A stretch of 64,000 nucleotides of DNA, from the NCBI GenBank assembly GCA_023382575.1, contig JAHDWC010000001.1:23726-87725 (forward strand), read 5' to 3'. Each line of letters opens with the position of its first letter. Position 1 is the first letter of the stretch. Shown one piece after another: positions 33,470 to 41,755 of this stretch. Source of the stretch: Anaerolineales bacterium (GTDB lineage: Bacteria; Chloroflexota; Anaerolineae; Anaerolineales; Villigracilaceae). The notes beneath the pieces are model-generated. The model saw nothing but the letters and a program-made list of their open reading frames with translations, did not search any database and was not told the DNA's origin. The position numbers and the translations under genes are program-made.

Positions 33470-33623
33470 CGATGTTCGCGCTTCGCACCAAACCTTAGGT
33501 TGAGTGCTGATTCCAAGATTCAGCCTCACTGTGGGTTGTGACTGGATAACTTATCCACACCAAAATGTAGATGCAAAAAGTACTTTTTATGATTCTTCCA
33601 TATCTCGGTAGACCGAAAAACTA

Positions 33624-33641
33624 CCCCCCAGATATGGGGGG
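33624..33641. repeat. Origin motif copy 2: CCCCCC-AGATAT-GGGGGG
   Basis: A perfect 6-base inverted repeat with the spacer AGATAT, the second of the three related elements. Confidence 0.7.
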
Positions 33642-33773
33642 AGGGTGTTATTAATTTGTCTGACATGTTTTCTCAGAAAACTGCCCGTTGTCCACAGGGT
33701 AGAGGAGTTTTCCACAGTTTAGGGGCACTTATCCACAGATTTGGGTATTGTGGAGAGATATGTTGTCTGAACA

Positions 33774-33796
33774 AATACCCCAAAATATGGGGTATT
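33774..33796. repeat. Origin motif copy 3: AATACCCC-AAAATAT-GGGGTATT
   Basis: A perfect 8-base inverted repeat with a 7-base AT spacer. It shares the ATATGGGG half with the other two copies and lies 31 bases before the pyrC stop. Confidence 0.7.
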
Positions 33797-33827
33797 GATG
33801 CGAGATTTCGGATAGCAATACAGTGAA

Positions 33828-34892
33828 TTACCCACGCACGTTCCTGCCATAGCCTTTTTCGACGAGAATCTTCCCATCTTCAAAGGCGGTCTTCCCGCGC
33901 AGAACAACCTTGCGAACTTTTCCTCTGCCCTTCCAACCTTCAAAGGGAGTCCAGCCGCAGCGTGTAAATTGCTCACTGGCTTTGATCTCATACATCGCGG
34001 ATTCGTCCACTTCCACCCAGGTGTCTGGCTGTTCGGGCAAATTGAAGATGCGTTTGGGGTTGGTGTGAAGCCTTTGCACTACATCGTCGAGGGTCAATCG
34101 TCCATCGTCTACTGCTTTTAACAGTAATGGCAGCATTGTTTCCAAACCGGGGAAGCCGGGCGGTGGATTGTCGCTGTCTTTTTCTTCCAAGGTGTGTGGG
34201 GCGTGGTCGGTGGCGAAACAATCAACCACCTCCAGATTTGTCCACAGGCTATCCACATCTGCTTGTGTGGCGAGTCGGGGTCTCACTTCGCCTCTGCCGG
34301 GATGTCCGTGTGAAATGGCGGGGATGTCATCTTTACTCAAAAATAGATGATGCGGGCAAACTTCACAGGTCACTTTGATGCCCTTTTCCTTGGCGGCTTT
34401 GATGAGCAGGATCTCTTCTTTCAACGAAACATGCGCAATGTGAACGGGATGATCGTACACGGCGGAGAATAAAATCGCCGCCGCCATCGTGCGGCTTTCA
34501 GAATGCATCACCATCGGCGCAGATTTGGGAAACGCTTGGAAGTGCGGAGTCCACAGCGTCATGTCATCGAGGCGCAGTTCTCCAAAGGTGGAGTCAAGGT
34601 ACATTTTGAGTCCGGCCGCTTGCGGGGCGAGCGAAGCGACGATGTCGGCATTGTCGGGTCCCGCACCGACGAATTGGGCATAGTCACAGCGCGCTTTGGT
34701 TTTTGCCGCATCCAACGCGAGGGTGAGTGTGGCTTCATCGAAGATGGGCGGTTTGGTGTTGGGCATCGCGAGGAGGGTCGTCACGCCGCCAGCGAGAGCC
34801 GCCTGAGTGACAGTATCCCAATCCTCTTTATGGGTGGCGCCGGGTTCGCGCACATGGACATGTGGGTCGATCAAGCCGGGAAGTTTGAGCAT
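33828..34892 (-). CDS. pyrC: Dihydroorotase
   Basis: The 354-residue amidohydrolase closes carbamoyl aspartate to dihydroorotate. The N-terminal metal motif is GLIDPHVHVREPGATHKEDW, followed by GGVTTLLAMPNTKPP. Later ligands are His in HIAHVSLKEE, VTCEVCPHHLFLS, and the catalytic Asp in CFATDHAPHTLEEK. The start is the ATG at 34892 (MLKLPGLIDPH); a longer frame upstream lacks family similarity. It transcribes towards the candidate origin and is separate from the pyrF-pyrE-pyrD operon about 3.5 kb away. Confidence 0.93.
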   Translation of the reverse strand: MLKLPGLIDPHVHVREPGATHKEDWDTVTQAALAGGVTTLLAMPNTKPPIFDEATLTLALDAAKTKARCDYAQFVGAGPDNADIVASLAPQAAGLKMYLDSTFGELRLDDMTLWTPHFQAFPKSAPMVMHSESRTMAAAILFSAVYDHPVHIAHVSLKEEILLIKAAKEKGIKVTCEVCPHHLFLSKDDIPAISHGHPGRGEVRPRLATQADVDSLWTNLEVVDCFATDHAPHTLEEKDSDNPPPGFPGLETMLPLLLKAVDDGRLTLDDVVQRLHTNPKRIFNLPEQPDTWVEVDESAMYEIKASEQFTRCGWTPFEGWKGRGKVRKVVLRGKTAFEDGKILVEKGYGRNVRG

Positions 34893-35049
34893 GGGGCGAG
34901 TATACCCGCACGGGCAGGTTAAGTGAAACCTAAGAGGCGGTGAACTCATTTACAGAGTGCAGTAAGATGTTTGTGAATTCCTCGGCAGACATCGTAACCG
35001 CATGCCGAGTTGATTGTTTAAGTACATAATCATTCCCGGAGGAAGAGAC

Positions 35050-36057
35050 ATGAACACTGGACAAATCAAATGGCAATCCATTGTTGCCAAATATGCCTAT
35101 CCTGAAACCTGGCGCAGTTTGTGGCAGGTGGCAAATTCGGTCATCCCATTTTTTGTGCTGTGGTATCTCGCATATCGCAGTTTGGAGGTCGGCTACTGGC
35201 TGACCCTGTTGTTGACAATTCCCGCTGCGGGCTTCATGGTGCGCATGTTCATCATCTTCCATGATTGCTGTCATGGTTCGTTCTTTCGGACCAAACTCGC
35301 CAATGACCGTCTCGGTCTGTTGTTGGGCGTGGCAGTCTTCACCCCGTATTACAACTGGAAACATTCGCATGCCATCCATCATGCCACAGCGGGTGACTTG
35401 GATCGTCGCGGCATTGGCGATGTGTACACGATGACAGTGGAGGAATATCTGGCTGCGCCGTGGTACAAAAAGATCGGATATCGCATCATGCGCAACCCGT
35501 TGATTCTCTTCACCATTGGGGCAACGCTCGTCTTTACGATTACGCATCGCTTCTGGGATCATGGTGCGGGCGTCCGCGAAAAGAACAGCGTCATCTGGAC
35601 GAACATTGCGCTGGTCGGGTTCATCGGTTGGACGATCTATCACATCGGCTGGCAGGCTTATCTGCTGGTGGAGCTTCCCATTTTGCTGATGGCGTGCGGC
35701 GCGGGCGTGTGGTTGTTCTACGTCCAGCACAACTTCGACCCGACGTATTGGGAGCGCCATCAGGAGTGGAGCTTCTTCAATGCCGGCATGGACGGCAGTT
35801 CCTACTACAAGCTGCCCAAGGTTTTGCAGTGGTTCACGGGCAATATCGGGTTCCACCACATCCATCACCTCAGCCCGAAGATTCCCAATTACAAGCTGGA
35901 GCAATGTCATCAAGAGAATCCCATGTTCCAGATCGAGCCGTTGACCATCCGTGATAGTTTGAGGTCGTTGTATTTCAGGCTGTGGGATGAGAAGGAAAAG
36001 ATGCTCGTGGGTTGGAATGCATTGAAGAAATACAAGATGCAGTCGCAGAAAAATTAA
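35050..36057 (+). CDS. Membrane fatty-acid desaturase
   Basis: The 335-residue protein has about five hydrophobic spans and the three histidine boxes of acyl-lipid desaturases: HDCCHGS, HSHAIHHA and, near the C-terminus, HHIHHLSP. These bind the di-iron centre that introduces a double bond into a fatty acyl chain with oxygen. The layout is closest to DesA/omega-type enzymes. The start is ATG at 35050 with GGAGGAAGAGAC before it. It is followed by a strong hairpin. Confidence 0.9.
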   Translation: MNTGQIKWQSIVAKYAYPETWRSLWQVANSVIPFFVLWYLAYRSLEVGYWLTLLLTIPAAGFMVRMFIIFHDCCHGSFFRTKLANDRLGLLLGVAVFTPYYNWKHSHAIHHATAGDLDRRGIGDVYTMTVEEYLAAPWYKKIGYRIMRNPLILFTIGATLVFTITHRFWDHGAGVREKNSVIWTNIALVGFIGWTIYHIGWQAYLLVELPILLMACGAGVWLFYVQHNFDPTYWERHQEWSFFNAGMDGSSYYKLPKVLQWFTGNIGFHHIHHLSPKIPNYKLEQCHQENPMFQIEPLTIRDSLRSLYFRLWDEKEKMLVGWNALKKYKMQSQKN

Positions 36058-36061
36058 CAGA

Positions 36062-36094
36062 CAAGACTCCCCCGGCCCGGTCGGGGGAGTCTTG
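36062..36094 (+). terminator. Hairpin after the desaturase gene
   Basis: A 13-bp GC-rich stem (36062-36074 with 36082-36094) with a 7-base loop lies 4 bases after the stop and is followed by CTTTCT, a weak T-tract. Confidence 0.7.
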
Positions 36095-36224
36095 CTTTCT
36101 GGTGAGAGTCCGCTATCGCCGGGGTGTGATGCGGGTTTTAAGAGTATCTTCACTTTTTTCACCCGAGTCGCGGGTGTATAATCCAGCAGTTATTTTCAAA
36201 AACAATAGTCAAAAGAGGTAGACA

Positions 36225-37628
36225 ATGTCATATGTGAACGTTAAAGTCCCCGAGGGTGGGGCAAAGATCAGTATTCAGGATGGCAAGTTGCAGGTTCCTG
36301 ATAATCCAATTATCCCGTTCGTGGAAGGTGACGGGACCGGGCGCGATATTTGGCGCGCGTCGGTGCGTGTGTTCGATGCGGCGGTGGAGAAGGCGTACGG
36401 CGGCAAGCGCAAAATTAACTGGATGGAAGTGTACGCAGGCGAGAAGTCGTTCAAGTTGTTCCAGAGTTGGCTGCCTGATGAAACTACTGAAGCCTTCAAG
36501 GAATTTTTGGTCGGCATCAAGGGTCCGCTGACCACACCGATCGGTGGCGGCATCCGCTCGTTGAATGTGCAATTGCGCAAAGTGCTGGACTTGTACGTTT
36601 GTCTGCGCCCGGTGCGCTGGTATAAGGGCGTGCCTTCGCCGGTGAATCACCCCGAATTTGTGGATATGGTCATCTTCCGCGAGAACACCGAGGATATTTA
36701 CGCAGGCATCGAATTTGCGAACGGCACCGAAGATAACAAACGCTTCAAGGAAATGTTCAAGGAAGCCTTCCCCAAGGAATATGCCAAGATGCGCTTCCCT
36801 GAGACTTCGGGCATCGGCTTCAAGCCGGTTTCTGAAGAAGGCACCGAACGCCTCGCCCGCGCTGCCATCAAGTGGGCGTTGGAGAACAAGCGCAAGAGCG
36901 TGAACTTCGTCCACAAGGGCAACATCATGAAGTTCACTGAAGGCGCCTTCAAGGACTGGGGCTATGCCGTCGGCAAGCGCGAGTTCCGCAACGATGTGGT
37001 GACCGAGCGCGAAAGCTGGATTCTCGGCAATAAAGAGAAGAACCCGAACCTGTCTGTTGAAGACAATGCCAAGATGATCGACCCCGGCTTTGACATGATG
37101 AGCCCTGCCCAGCAGGCAGAGATCAAGGGTGAAGTGGAAGCAGCGCTCAAGTTGTGGGATACCCACGGCGACGGCAAATGGAAGAGCAAGCTGATGCTGA
37201 AGGACTCCATCGCCGATGTGACGCTTCAGTTCGTGCTGATCCGTCCGCGCGATTACGATGTGATCGCCACCATGAACCTGAACGGTGACTACCTCTCCGA
37301 TGCGCTCGCGGCGCAGGTGGGCGGTATCGGTATCGCTCCGGGTGCGAACATCAACTATGTGACAGGTCACGCCATCTTTGAGGCGACTCACGGCACCGCG
37401 CCGAAATATGCCGACTTGGATAAGGTCAACCCCGGCTCGGTCATTCTCTCGGGTGAGATGATGCTGCGCTACATGGGTTGGGGCGAAGCTGCGGACTTGA
37501 TCGTGAAGGGCATGGAAGGCGCCATCGCAGCGAAAACGGTCACGTATGACTTTGCCCGCCTGATGGATAACCCCACCGAAGTGAAATGCTCTGAATTTGG
37601 TAGTGCGATTATCAAGCACATGGGATAA
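36225..37628 (+). CDS. icd: Isocitrate dehydrogenase, NADP-type
   Basis: The 467-residue enzyme oxidises isocitrate to 2-oxoglutarate. Signatures: [25 protein letters not shown] at the N-terminus, substrate-binding [42 protein letters not shown], and the cofactor region [15 protein letters not shown]. It is longer than the E. coli enzyme by an insert of about 50 residues around 265-320, as in several deep-branching bacteria. TATAAT at 36177-36182 is the probable -10 box and AAAAGAGG the ribosome binding site. It supplies 2-oxoglutarate, the product of gdh as well. Confidence 0.94.
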   Translation: MSYVNVKVPEGGAKISIQDGKLQVPDNPIIPFVEGDGTGRDIWRASVRVFDAAVEKAYGGKRKINWMEVYAGEKSFKLFQSWLPDETTEAFKEFLVGIKGPLTTPIGGGIRSLNVQLRKVLDLYVCLRPVRWYKGVPSPVNHPEFVDMVIFRENTEDIYAGIEFANGTEDNKRFKEMFKEAFPKEYAKMRFPETSGIGFKPVSEEGTERLARAAIKWALENKRKSVNFVHKGNIMKFTEGAFKDWGYAVGKREFRNDVVTERESWILGNKEKNPNLSVEDNAKMIDPGFDMMSPAQQAEIKGEVEAALKLWDTHGDGKWKSKLMLKDSIADVTLQFVLIRPRDYDVIATMNLNGDYLSDALAAQVGGIGIAPGANINYVTGHAIFEATHGTAPKYADLDKVNPGSVILSGEMMLRYMGWGEAADLIVKGMEGAIAAKTVTYDFARLMDNPTEVKCSEFGSAIIKHMG

Positions 37629-37643
37629 GTGAAACTGCTGTAA

Positions 37644-37678
37644 AAAAAGGTCGAGACTAGTTCAGTCTCGACCTTTTT
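37644..37678. terminator. Bidirectional terminator between icd and FKBP
   Basis: A 14-bp perfect stem (37644-37657 with 37665-37678) has a 7-base loop, A5 at the left base and T5 at the right. It can serve icd from the left and the convergent FKBP gene from the right. Confidence 0.9.
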
Positions 37679-37686
37679 GTTAATTG

Positions 37687-38022
37687 TTACTTCACATCCA
37701 CCAACTCGACATCAAAGACAAGCGTTGCATTGGGGGGAATGACTCCGCCCGCGCCACGTTCGCCGTAGGCAAGGTTTGAGGGAATGATGAGCTGGGCTTT
37801 TCCGCCAACTTTCATCAGCGCGATGCCTTCGTCCCAGCCTTTGATGACCTGTCCCACACCAAGCTTGAACGTGATCGGCTCGCCGCGTGAGACGGAACTG
37901 TCGAAGACGCGCCCATCTTGAAATTTACCCGTGTAATGCACACTGACGGTTTTACCGGCTTCAGCTTGTGTGCCGGTGCCCGCTTCCAATTCGATGTATT
38001 CGAGTCCACTGTCTGTTTTCAT
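37687..38022 (-). CDS. FKBP-type peptidyl-prolyl isomerase
   Basis: The 111-residue protein is a single FKBP domain without signal peptide. Motifs: [62 protein letters not shown] and [17 protein letters not shown]. The aromatic pocket residues (Tyr in HYTG, Trp in GWDEG, Tyr in LAYGERG) are kept, so it should isomerise prolyl bonds. It is cytosolic and transcribed alone. Confidence 0.95.
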   Translation of the reverse strand: MKTDSGLEYIELEAGTGTQAEAGKTVSVHYTGKFQDGRVFDSSVSRGEPITFKLGVGQVIKGWDEGIALMKVGGKAQLIIPSNLAYGERGAGGVIPPNATLVFDVELVDVK

Positions 38023-38082
38023 TTGTTCTCCAATCTATTAATTTGATGGATCAATTGTACCTGTTTTAAAAACTGAAAAATA

Positions 38083-38109
38083 AAAGCCGGGATGTCTCAT
38101 CCCGGCTTT
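38083..38109 (-). terminator. Terminator after the cytochrome bc-type operon
   Basis: A 12-bp stem (38083-38094 with 38098-38109) with a 3-base loop lies 19 bases after the fusion gene stop. On the minus strand TTTTATTTTTC follows. Confidence 0.85.
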
Positions 38110-38128
38110 ATGAATTACGATTTATCCG

Positions 38129-39496
38129 TTAAGGTGAAGGCGTTGTGGACAATGTGGCAGCATCTGCGGCGGTTTGCGGCATACCATTCATGATCCAGCG
38201 CAGGAAGACATCCACCACATCGGGCTTGAGCGCCTTGGTGGGCGGCATCACACCGATGATCTCTTCCCCGTTCTCGTCGAGGATGATTTTTTCCTGAATG
38301 GTTTGCAACAGATAGCTGTTCTCGTCTCCGGCGATGATATTAAATTCGGCATGGTCACCTGTGGTGAGAATTTCTTCGTAGGTGGTCATCAGATAATTGT
38401 TATTATCCTTGCCGGGACGGTGACAGGAGATGCAATAGCGTTTGACGATGGGCTGAATGTGAACATCATAGGAAGGCACTTCACCGTCTGCGAGCGGCGG
38501 GAAGAGCGGCTTGATCACGGGCGCTTCAAAACGGTCATCCCAGAGGTAACGCATAAACGCCACAATATAGTCGATCTCACTCTTCGAGAGCTCGCCGCCA
38601 TACGTCTTCCCAAATGGAGGCATGCCCGCATTCGGCCGTCCATACGCAATAAGTTCGATCATCGACGCATCGGTGATGGTGTAGAGCACATCGCGGCTGT
38701 TGATGGGCGTGATCTTCTCGCCTTCCAGCCCTTCCACGCCTTCGATGATCGCAATCGAGCCATCGTCGCCGTGACATTCCGTGCAGTGGATGGAGTACAA
38801 ATCTTGCCCGGCAGTGATCTGATCTGTCAGCGTGGTGGCGACGACGGTCTCTTCCGCCTCTTTCTCGGGTGCGAGAGCGAGAACTGTCCCTGAGAGGATG
38901 ATCATCGCTGTAGCCGCCAGTCCCGTCGTCCAGAGCATGAGGCGCGTGTTATTCTTGAAAACGAAGAACAGAATGTAGGCCACCACCGGAATGACGATTC
39001 CCGAAATCGTTTGAAGAGTCCCCAATAAAGTGGAGCCATCTTCTGCGACAGTGGGAACTTCCGAGGTCATGGTCAGCAAGATGATGCCGACCACCATAAC
39101 CGTCATGATGGAAATCGGCAGGACGCGTTTGCTGTAATGGCGGTGTGGACTGCGCTCGATGAAAGGCAGAAGGGTTAACAAGCCAAGGGCAAGTGTTGGG
39201 ATAAGGACCGTGGCGAGCCATTCGATCTTGCCGATGAGCGGCAGTTGCCCATACAACGCAAGGAATTTGAAGAGGAAAAGGAAATACCATTCCGGACGCG
39301 GGATGTAGGAGGTGTCGCTTGGGTCGGCTTTGGGCTCAGCGGGGATGCCAATGAAAGTAGCCAACAGAATCAGCAAGACGAAGATTCCCACCGACATGAT
39401 GAGGTCGCGGAAGATGGTATCGGGCCAGAAGCGTTCCCCTTTGTTAAGCTGCTTTTCGTAACGTTCATTGATCTGTTTTTTGGTTTCGTCGTTCAT
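38129..39496 (-). CDS. Cytochrome b subunit IV-like domain fused to two c-type haem modules
   Basis: The 455-residue fusion begins with a subunit-IV-like part (about 1-205): four hydrophobic spans and the quinol-site motif PEWY at 68-71. Then come two soluble c-type modules. CTECH at 238-242 has a plausible distal Met292 in GMPPFG. CISCH at 355-359 is preceded by IQPIVKRYC, like planctomycete-type cytochromes, with Met417 in VMPP as a possible ligand. It replaces a separate cytochrome c1 or f. The start at 39496 follows the cytochrome b stop by 2 bases. A longer upstream frame is rejected because it overlaps cytochrome b. Confidence 0.88.
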   Translation of the reverse strand: MNDETKKQINERYEKQLNKGERFWPDTIFRDLIMSVGIFVLLILLATFIGIPAEPKADPSDTSYIPRPEWYFLFLFKFLALYGQLPLIGKIEWLATVLIPTLALGLLTLLPFIERSPHRHYSKRVLPISIMTVMVVGIILLTMTSEVPTVAEDGSTLLGTLQTISGIVIPVVAYILFFVFKNNTRLMLWTTGLAATAMIILSGTVLALAPEKEAEETVVATTLTDQITAGQDLYSIHCTECHGDDGSIAIIEGVEGLEGEKITPINSRDVLYTITDASMIELIAYGRPNAGMPPFGKTYGGELSKSEIDYIVAFMRYLWDDRFEAPVIKPLFPPLADGEVPSYDVHIQPIVKRYCISCHRPGKDNNNYLMTTYEEILTTGDHAEFNIIAGDENSYLLQTIQEKIILDENGEEIIGVMPPTKALKPDVVDVFLRWIMNGMPQTAADAATLSTTPSP

Positions 39497-39498
39497 CG

Positions 39499-40158
39499 CT
39501 AATCTTCCTTGGTTGGGGAATGCGATTCGCCATGCTTGATGATGAGGTAGAGATGAATACCGATCAATGCGGCAAGGACGGCGGGGATGATCCAGATGTG
39601 GGCGGCGAAGAAACGCTGGAGGGTGAGGGCGCTGAGTTCCGGTCCGCCGCGTAGGGCTTTGAGGATGAACTCGCCGACGAAGGGCACTGTCCCGGCGATC
39701 TGTGTGCCGACAGTGGTGGCCCAGTAGGCTTTTTGATTCCACGGGAGCAGGTAGCCAGTGAAGCCCATGCCGAGCGTGGTGAGGAACAAGCCAATGCCGA
39801 TCAGCCAGGTCAGCTCGCGCGGATACTTAAATGATGCAGTGTAAAACACGCGCAGCATGTGGATGAAGACTACCAATACCATCAGAGTGGCGCCCCAATG
39901 GTGAATGCCGCGGATGAGCCAGCCAAAAGCAACGCCTTCCATAATGTAGGTGATGGAGTCGTAGGCGTGGTCGGGTGAGGGGGTGTAATAGACGGTGAGG
40001 AAGATGCCGGTCAGTCCCTGCAAGATAAAAAGGAACAGGCTGGCAGAGCCAAGTGTGTTCCACCAGTTGGTCTTGGGTTCGGGACGGTCGAGCAGGTTTT
40101 TGTACAGGTCATTGAAGCCGATGCGTTCATCGAGCCAGAGGTAAATATTTTTCCACAT
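39499..40158 (-). CDS. petB: Cytochrome b (b6-type N-terminal part) of bc complex
   Basis: The 219-residue protein has four membrane helices and all four haem b histidines: His86 and His100 in RGIHHWGATLMVLVVFIHMLR, and His187 and His202 in FFAAHIWIIPAVLAALIGIH (numbering approximate). The quinol-site motif GYLLPWNQKAYW is also present. The length and separate subunit IV indicate the b6f/split-b arrangement. It lies between Rieske and subunit-IV fusion genes with 2-base gaps, a tight three-gene operon for quinol oxidation. Confidence 0.93.
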   Translation of the reverse strand: MWKNIYLWLDERIGFNDLYKNLLDRPEPKTNWWNTLGSASLFLFILQGLTGIFLTVYYTPSPDHAYDSITYIMEGVAFGWLIRGIHHWGATLMVLVVFIHMLRVFYTASFKYPRELTWLIGIGLFLTTLGMGFTGYLLPWNQKAYWATTVGTQIAGTVPFVGEFILKALRGGPELSALTLQRFFAAHIWIIPAVLAALIGIHLYLIIKHGESHSPTKED

Positions 40159-40160
40159 GG

Positions 40161-40658
40161 TTAGGCTTCCTTGAAGAAGATTTCGATGATGCCGTCTTCG
40201 GTGAGGCGGTGTTCTGCGTACACATCCAACGCGCGTGGGGGAGGCCCGTCCAGCACTTCGCCTTCAATGTCGAAGGCGGCGTCGTGGCAGGGGCAGAGGA
40301 AAGCTTCCGCTTCAGCCGACCAGTTGACGGTACAGGCAAGATGCGTGCAGCGGCTGTTGAGGATGAGCAGGTCTTCGGGCGAGTCCGATTTGCGGATGGC
40401 ATATCCACCAAAGCTGCTGGCGGTGCGTTCCCAGCCGTTGACCTGTACCCGCGTGAACGAGAACGGGTAGGGGGTGCCAACCTGCATATCTTCGAATTTG
40501 CCGATGGGGATCCACGCTTCTTTGCCGCCCTCGCGTAGTGCGGGATCGATCAAATAGTAGACCGAAGGTAAACCGATGATGGCACCGATCAGACCTCCAA
40601 CAATTCCCGTCGTCACCTTGATGAAATCCCGGCGGGATAATTCGTGCGAATCAGACAT
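40161..40658 (-). CDS. Rieske iron-sulfur protein
   Basis: The 165-residue protein carries the 2Fe-2S ligands CTHLAC and CPCHDAAF. An N-terminal SRRDFIK motif and a hydrophobic helix (about 14-36) suggest Tat export and an uncleaved anchor. It is the first gene of the operon with cytochrome b and the subunit-IV/cytochrome c fusion, and would pass electrons from quinol to the fused haem c domains. It starts back to back with sdhC, 239 bases away. Confidence 0.94.
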   Translation of the reverse strand: MSDSHELSRRDFIKVTTGIVGGLIGAIIGLPSVYYLIDPALREGGKEAWIPIGKFEDMQVGTPYPFSFTRVQVNGWERTASSFGGYAIRKSDSPEDLLILNSRCTHLACTVNWSAEAEAFLCPCHDAAFDIEGEVLDGPPPRALDVYAEHRLTEDGIIEIFFKEA

Positions 40659-40897
40659 GTGCGCCTCCTGTGGGATAGTGTTGCGCTTGCCAATCGACTA
40701 TGAATAAAGGGAAGATGCTTCGGCGATAGTGGTATGGAATTGGATTATAAGGGTCTTTGTACCCCTTATTGTAGGACAGCAGGAATGAAATTGACAGGAT
40801 TTTTGTCACTTTCCCATTCCTCTTTATTCTCACTTTGGTTTTTTGACATTCAAGAGTAAAATTGGCGCTTGTAACAAATTTCACCACGGAGGCAATC

Positions 40898-41272
40898 ATG
40901 GGCTTGAAACGGGATGTCAGCCTTTCCACCGGTCTGCGTTATCGAGGTCCGGCGGGATATCTGACCTTTATCCTGCACCGTATTGGCGGGTTGGGCATGG
41001 GGATTTTCATCACTTTGCACATCCTGGCTTCGTTCGTCGGTGGCAGATTCGGAGGGGCAATCAACGGCATTTATGAGAATTGGGCTTTCCAGATCTTCAT
41101 TTTCTTCTGTGTGATGTTCCACGCCATCAACGGTTTGCGCATCACCATTCTGGACCTGTTCCCCAAATTGCTCGACTATCAAACGGAAGCCATCTGGATC
41201 GAGTGGGCGGTCTTCATTCCATTGTATGGCATTTCGGTCTTCGTGATCCTGCAAACGGCTCTGGGAGGGTAA
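40898..41272 (+). CDS. sdhC: Succinate dehydrogenase cytochrome b subunit
   Basis: The 124-residue protein has three membrane helices. The family motif is SLSTGLRYRGPAGYLTFILHRIGGLGM (HRxxG, quinone and haem region), with a second histidine in VMFHAINGLR. The start is ATG at 40898 with GGAGG 7 bases upstream; an earlier in-frame GTG-type start lacks one. Its stop is 1 base before sdhD, forming the sdhCDAB operon. Confidence 0.92.
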   Translation: MGLKRDVSLSTGLRYRGPAGYLTFILHRIGGLGMGIFITLHILASFVGGRFGGAINGIYENWAFQIFIFFCVMFHAINGLRITILDLFPKLLDYQTEAIWIEWAVFIPLYGISVFVILQTALGG

Positions 41273-41273
41273 G

Positions 41274-41708
41274 ATGACGAAGAAATCGAGAACTCTTTCC
41301 ATCAAAGGACGCGGATTGACAAATTTCGAGTCCATCATGTGGTTGTTCACGCGTCTTTCCGCGCTGGCAATGTATGCCTTGATCCTCTTTGGGCTGATCG
41401 GCGCCCTGGTAATGGGTGCGCGCAACAACATGAACTTTGCCGACGTGATGCGTTGGGCGTTCATGCCGAACGTGACTCACGTGCAAAGCACCGACCTCGA
41501 AAGCACTGACGCCTGGGTCACTCCGTTCTGGAAGTTGATCGCCAGCGCGTTGTTGTTGGTCGCCACGGCACATGGCGTGCATGGGTTGGTCGTCATTGCA
41601 GATGATTACATCGCAAGTGAGGGCGGACGCAAGTTCGTGCGTCTGCTGAGCATCATCATGATGGCTTCGATGAGCTTCATGGGCTTGTGGATCATCTGGA
41701 CTTCGTAA
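41274..41708 (+). CDS. sdhD: Succinate dehydrogenase membrane anchor subunit
   Basis: The 144-residue protein has three hydrophobic helices. The haem ligand region is ATAHGVHGLVVIADDY, and SIMWLFTRLSALAMYALI forms the first helix. An extra loop of about 30 residues (from MNFADVMRWAFM to DAWVTPFW) lies between helices 1 and 2. Its place between sdhC and sdhA fixes the assignment. Confidence 0.88.
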   Translation: MTKKSRTLSIKGRGLTNFESIMWLFTRLSALAMYALILFGLIGALVMGARNNMNFADVMRWAFMPNVTHVQSTDLESTDAWVTPFWKLIASALLLVATAHGVHGLVVIADDYIASEGGRKFVRLLSIIMMASMSFMGLWIIWTS

Positions 41709-41755
41709 GTAGATCGTCGATACACGTCAAAGCAGGAAACATTCAGGAGTAATTC

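Larger units (their letters stand above)
33311..33827. other. Candidate replication origin (oriC)
   Basis: This 517-bp gene-free stretch between spoVS and pyrC has four perfect DnaA boxes (TTATCCACA or its complement) at 33427-33435, 33436-33444, 33551-33559 and 33729-33737. Two single-mismatch boxes are at 33688-33696 (TTGTCCACA) and 33708-33716 (TTTTCCACA). An AT-rich stretch (about 33361-33422) adjoins the tandem boxes. Three CCCC-N6/7-GGGG elements are interspersed. Genes to the left are mainly on the minus strand and to the right mainly on the plus strand, as expected for divergent replication. dnaA is not in the window. Confidence 0.78.

Noticed and set aside
33308..33529. Upstream extension of the spoVS frame into the origin region
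   Set aside because: Family similarity begins at MDMIKV, which has the strong ribosome binding site; the extension would read through the DnaA boxes.
34930..36162. 410-codon minus-strand frame opposite the desaturase gene
   Set aside because: It lies fully over a well-supported desaturase with three histidine boxes and has no recognisable domain or ribosome binding site.
36228..37619. Long antisense open frame of 463 codons opposite icd
   Set aside because: It is a mirror of icd codon bias (open antisense frame in GC-rich coding DNA); the product is His/Arg-rich without any family motif.
39497..39742. N-terminal extension of the subunit-IV fusion protein
   Set aside because: It would overlap cytochrome b in another frame and is Arg/His/Pro-rich; the ATG at 39496 directly follows the cytochrome b stop.
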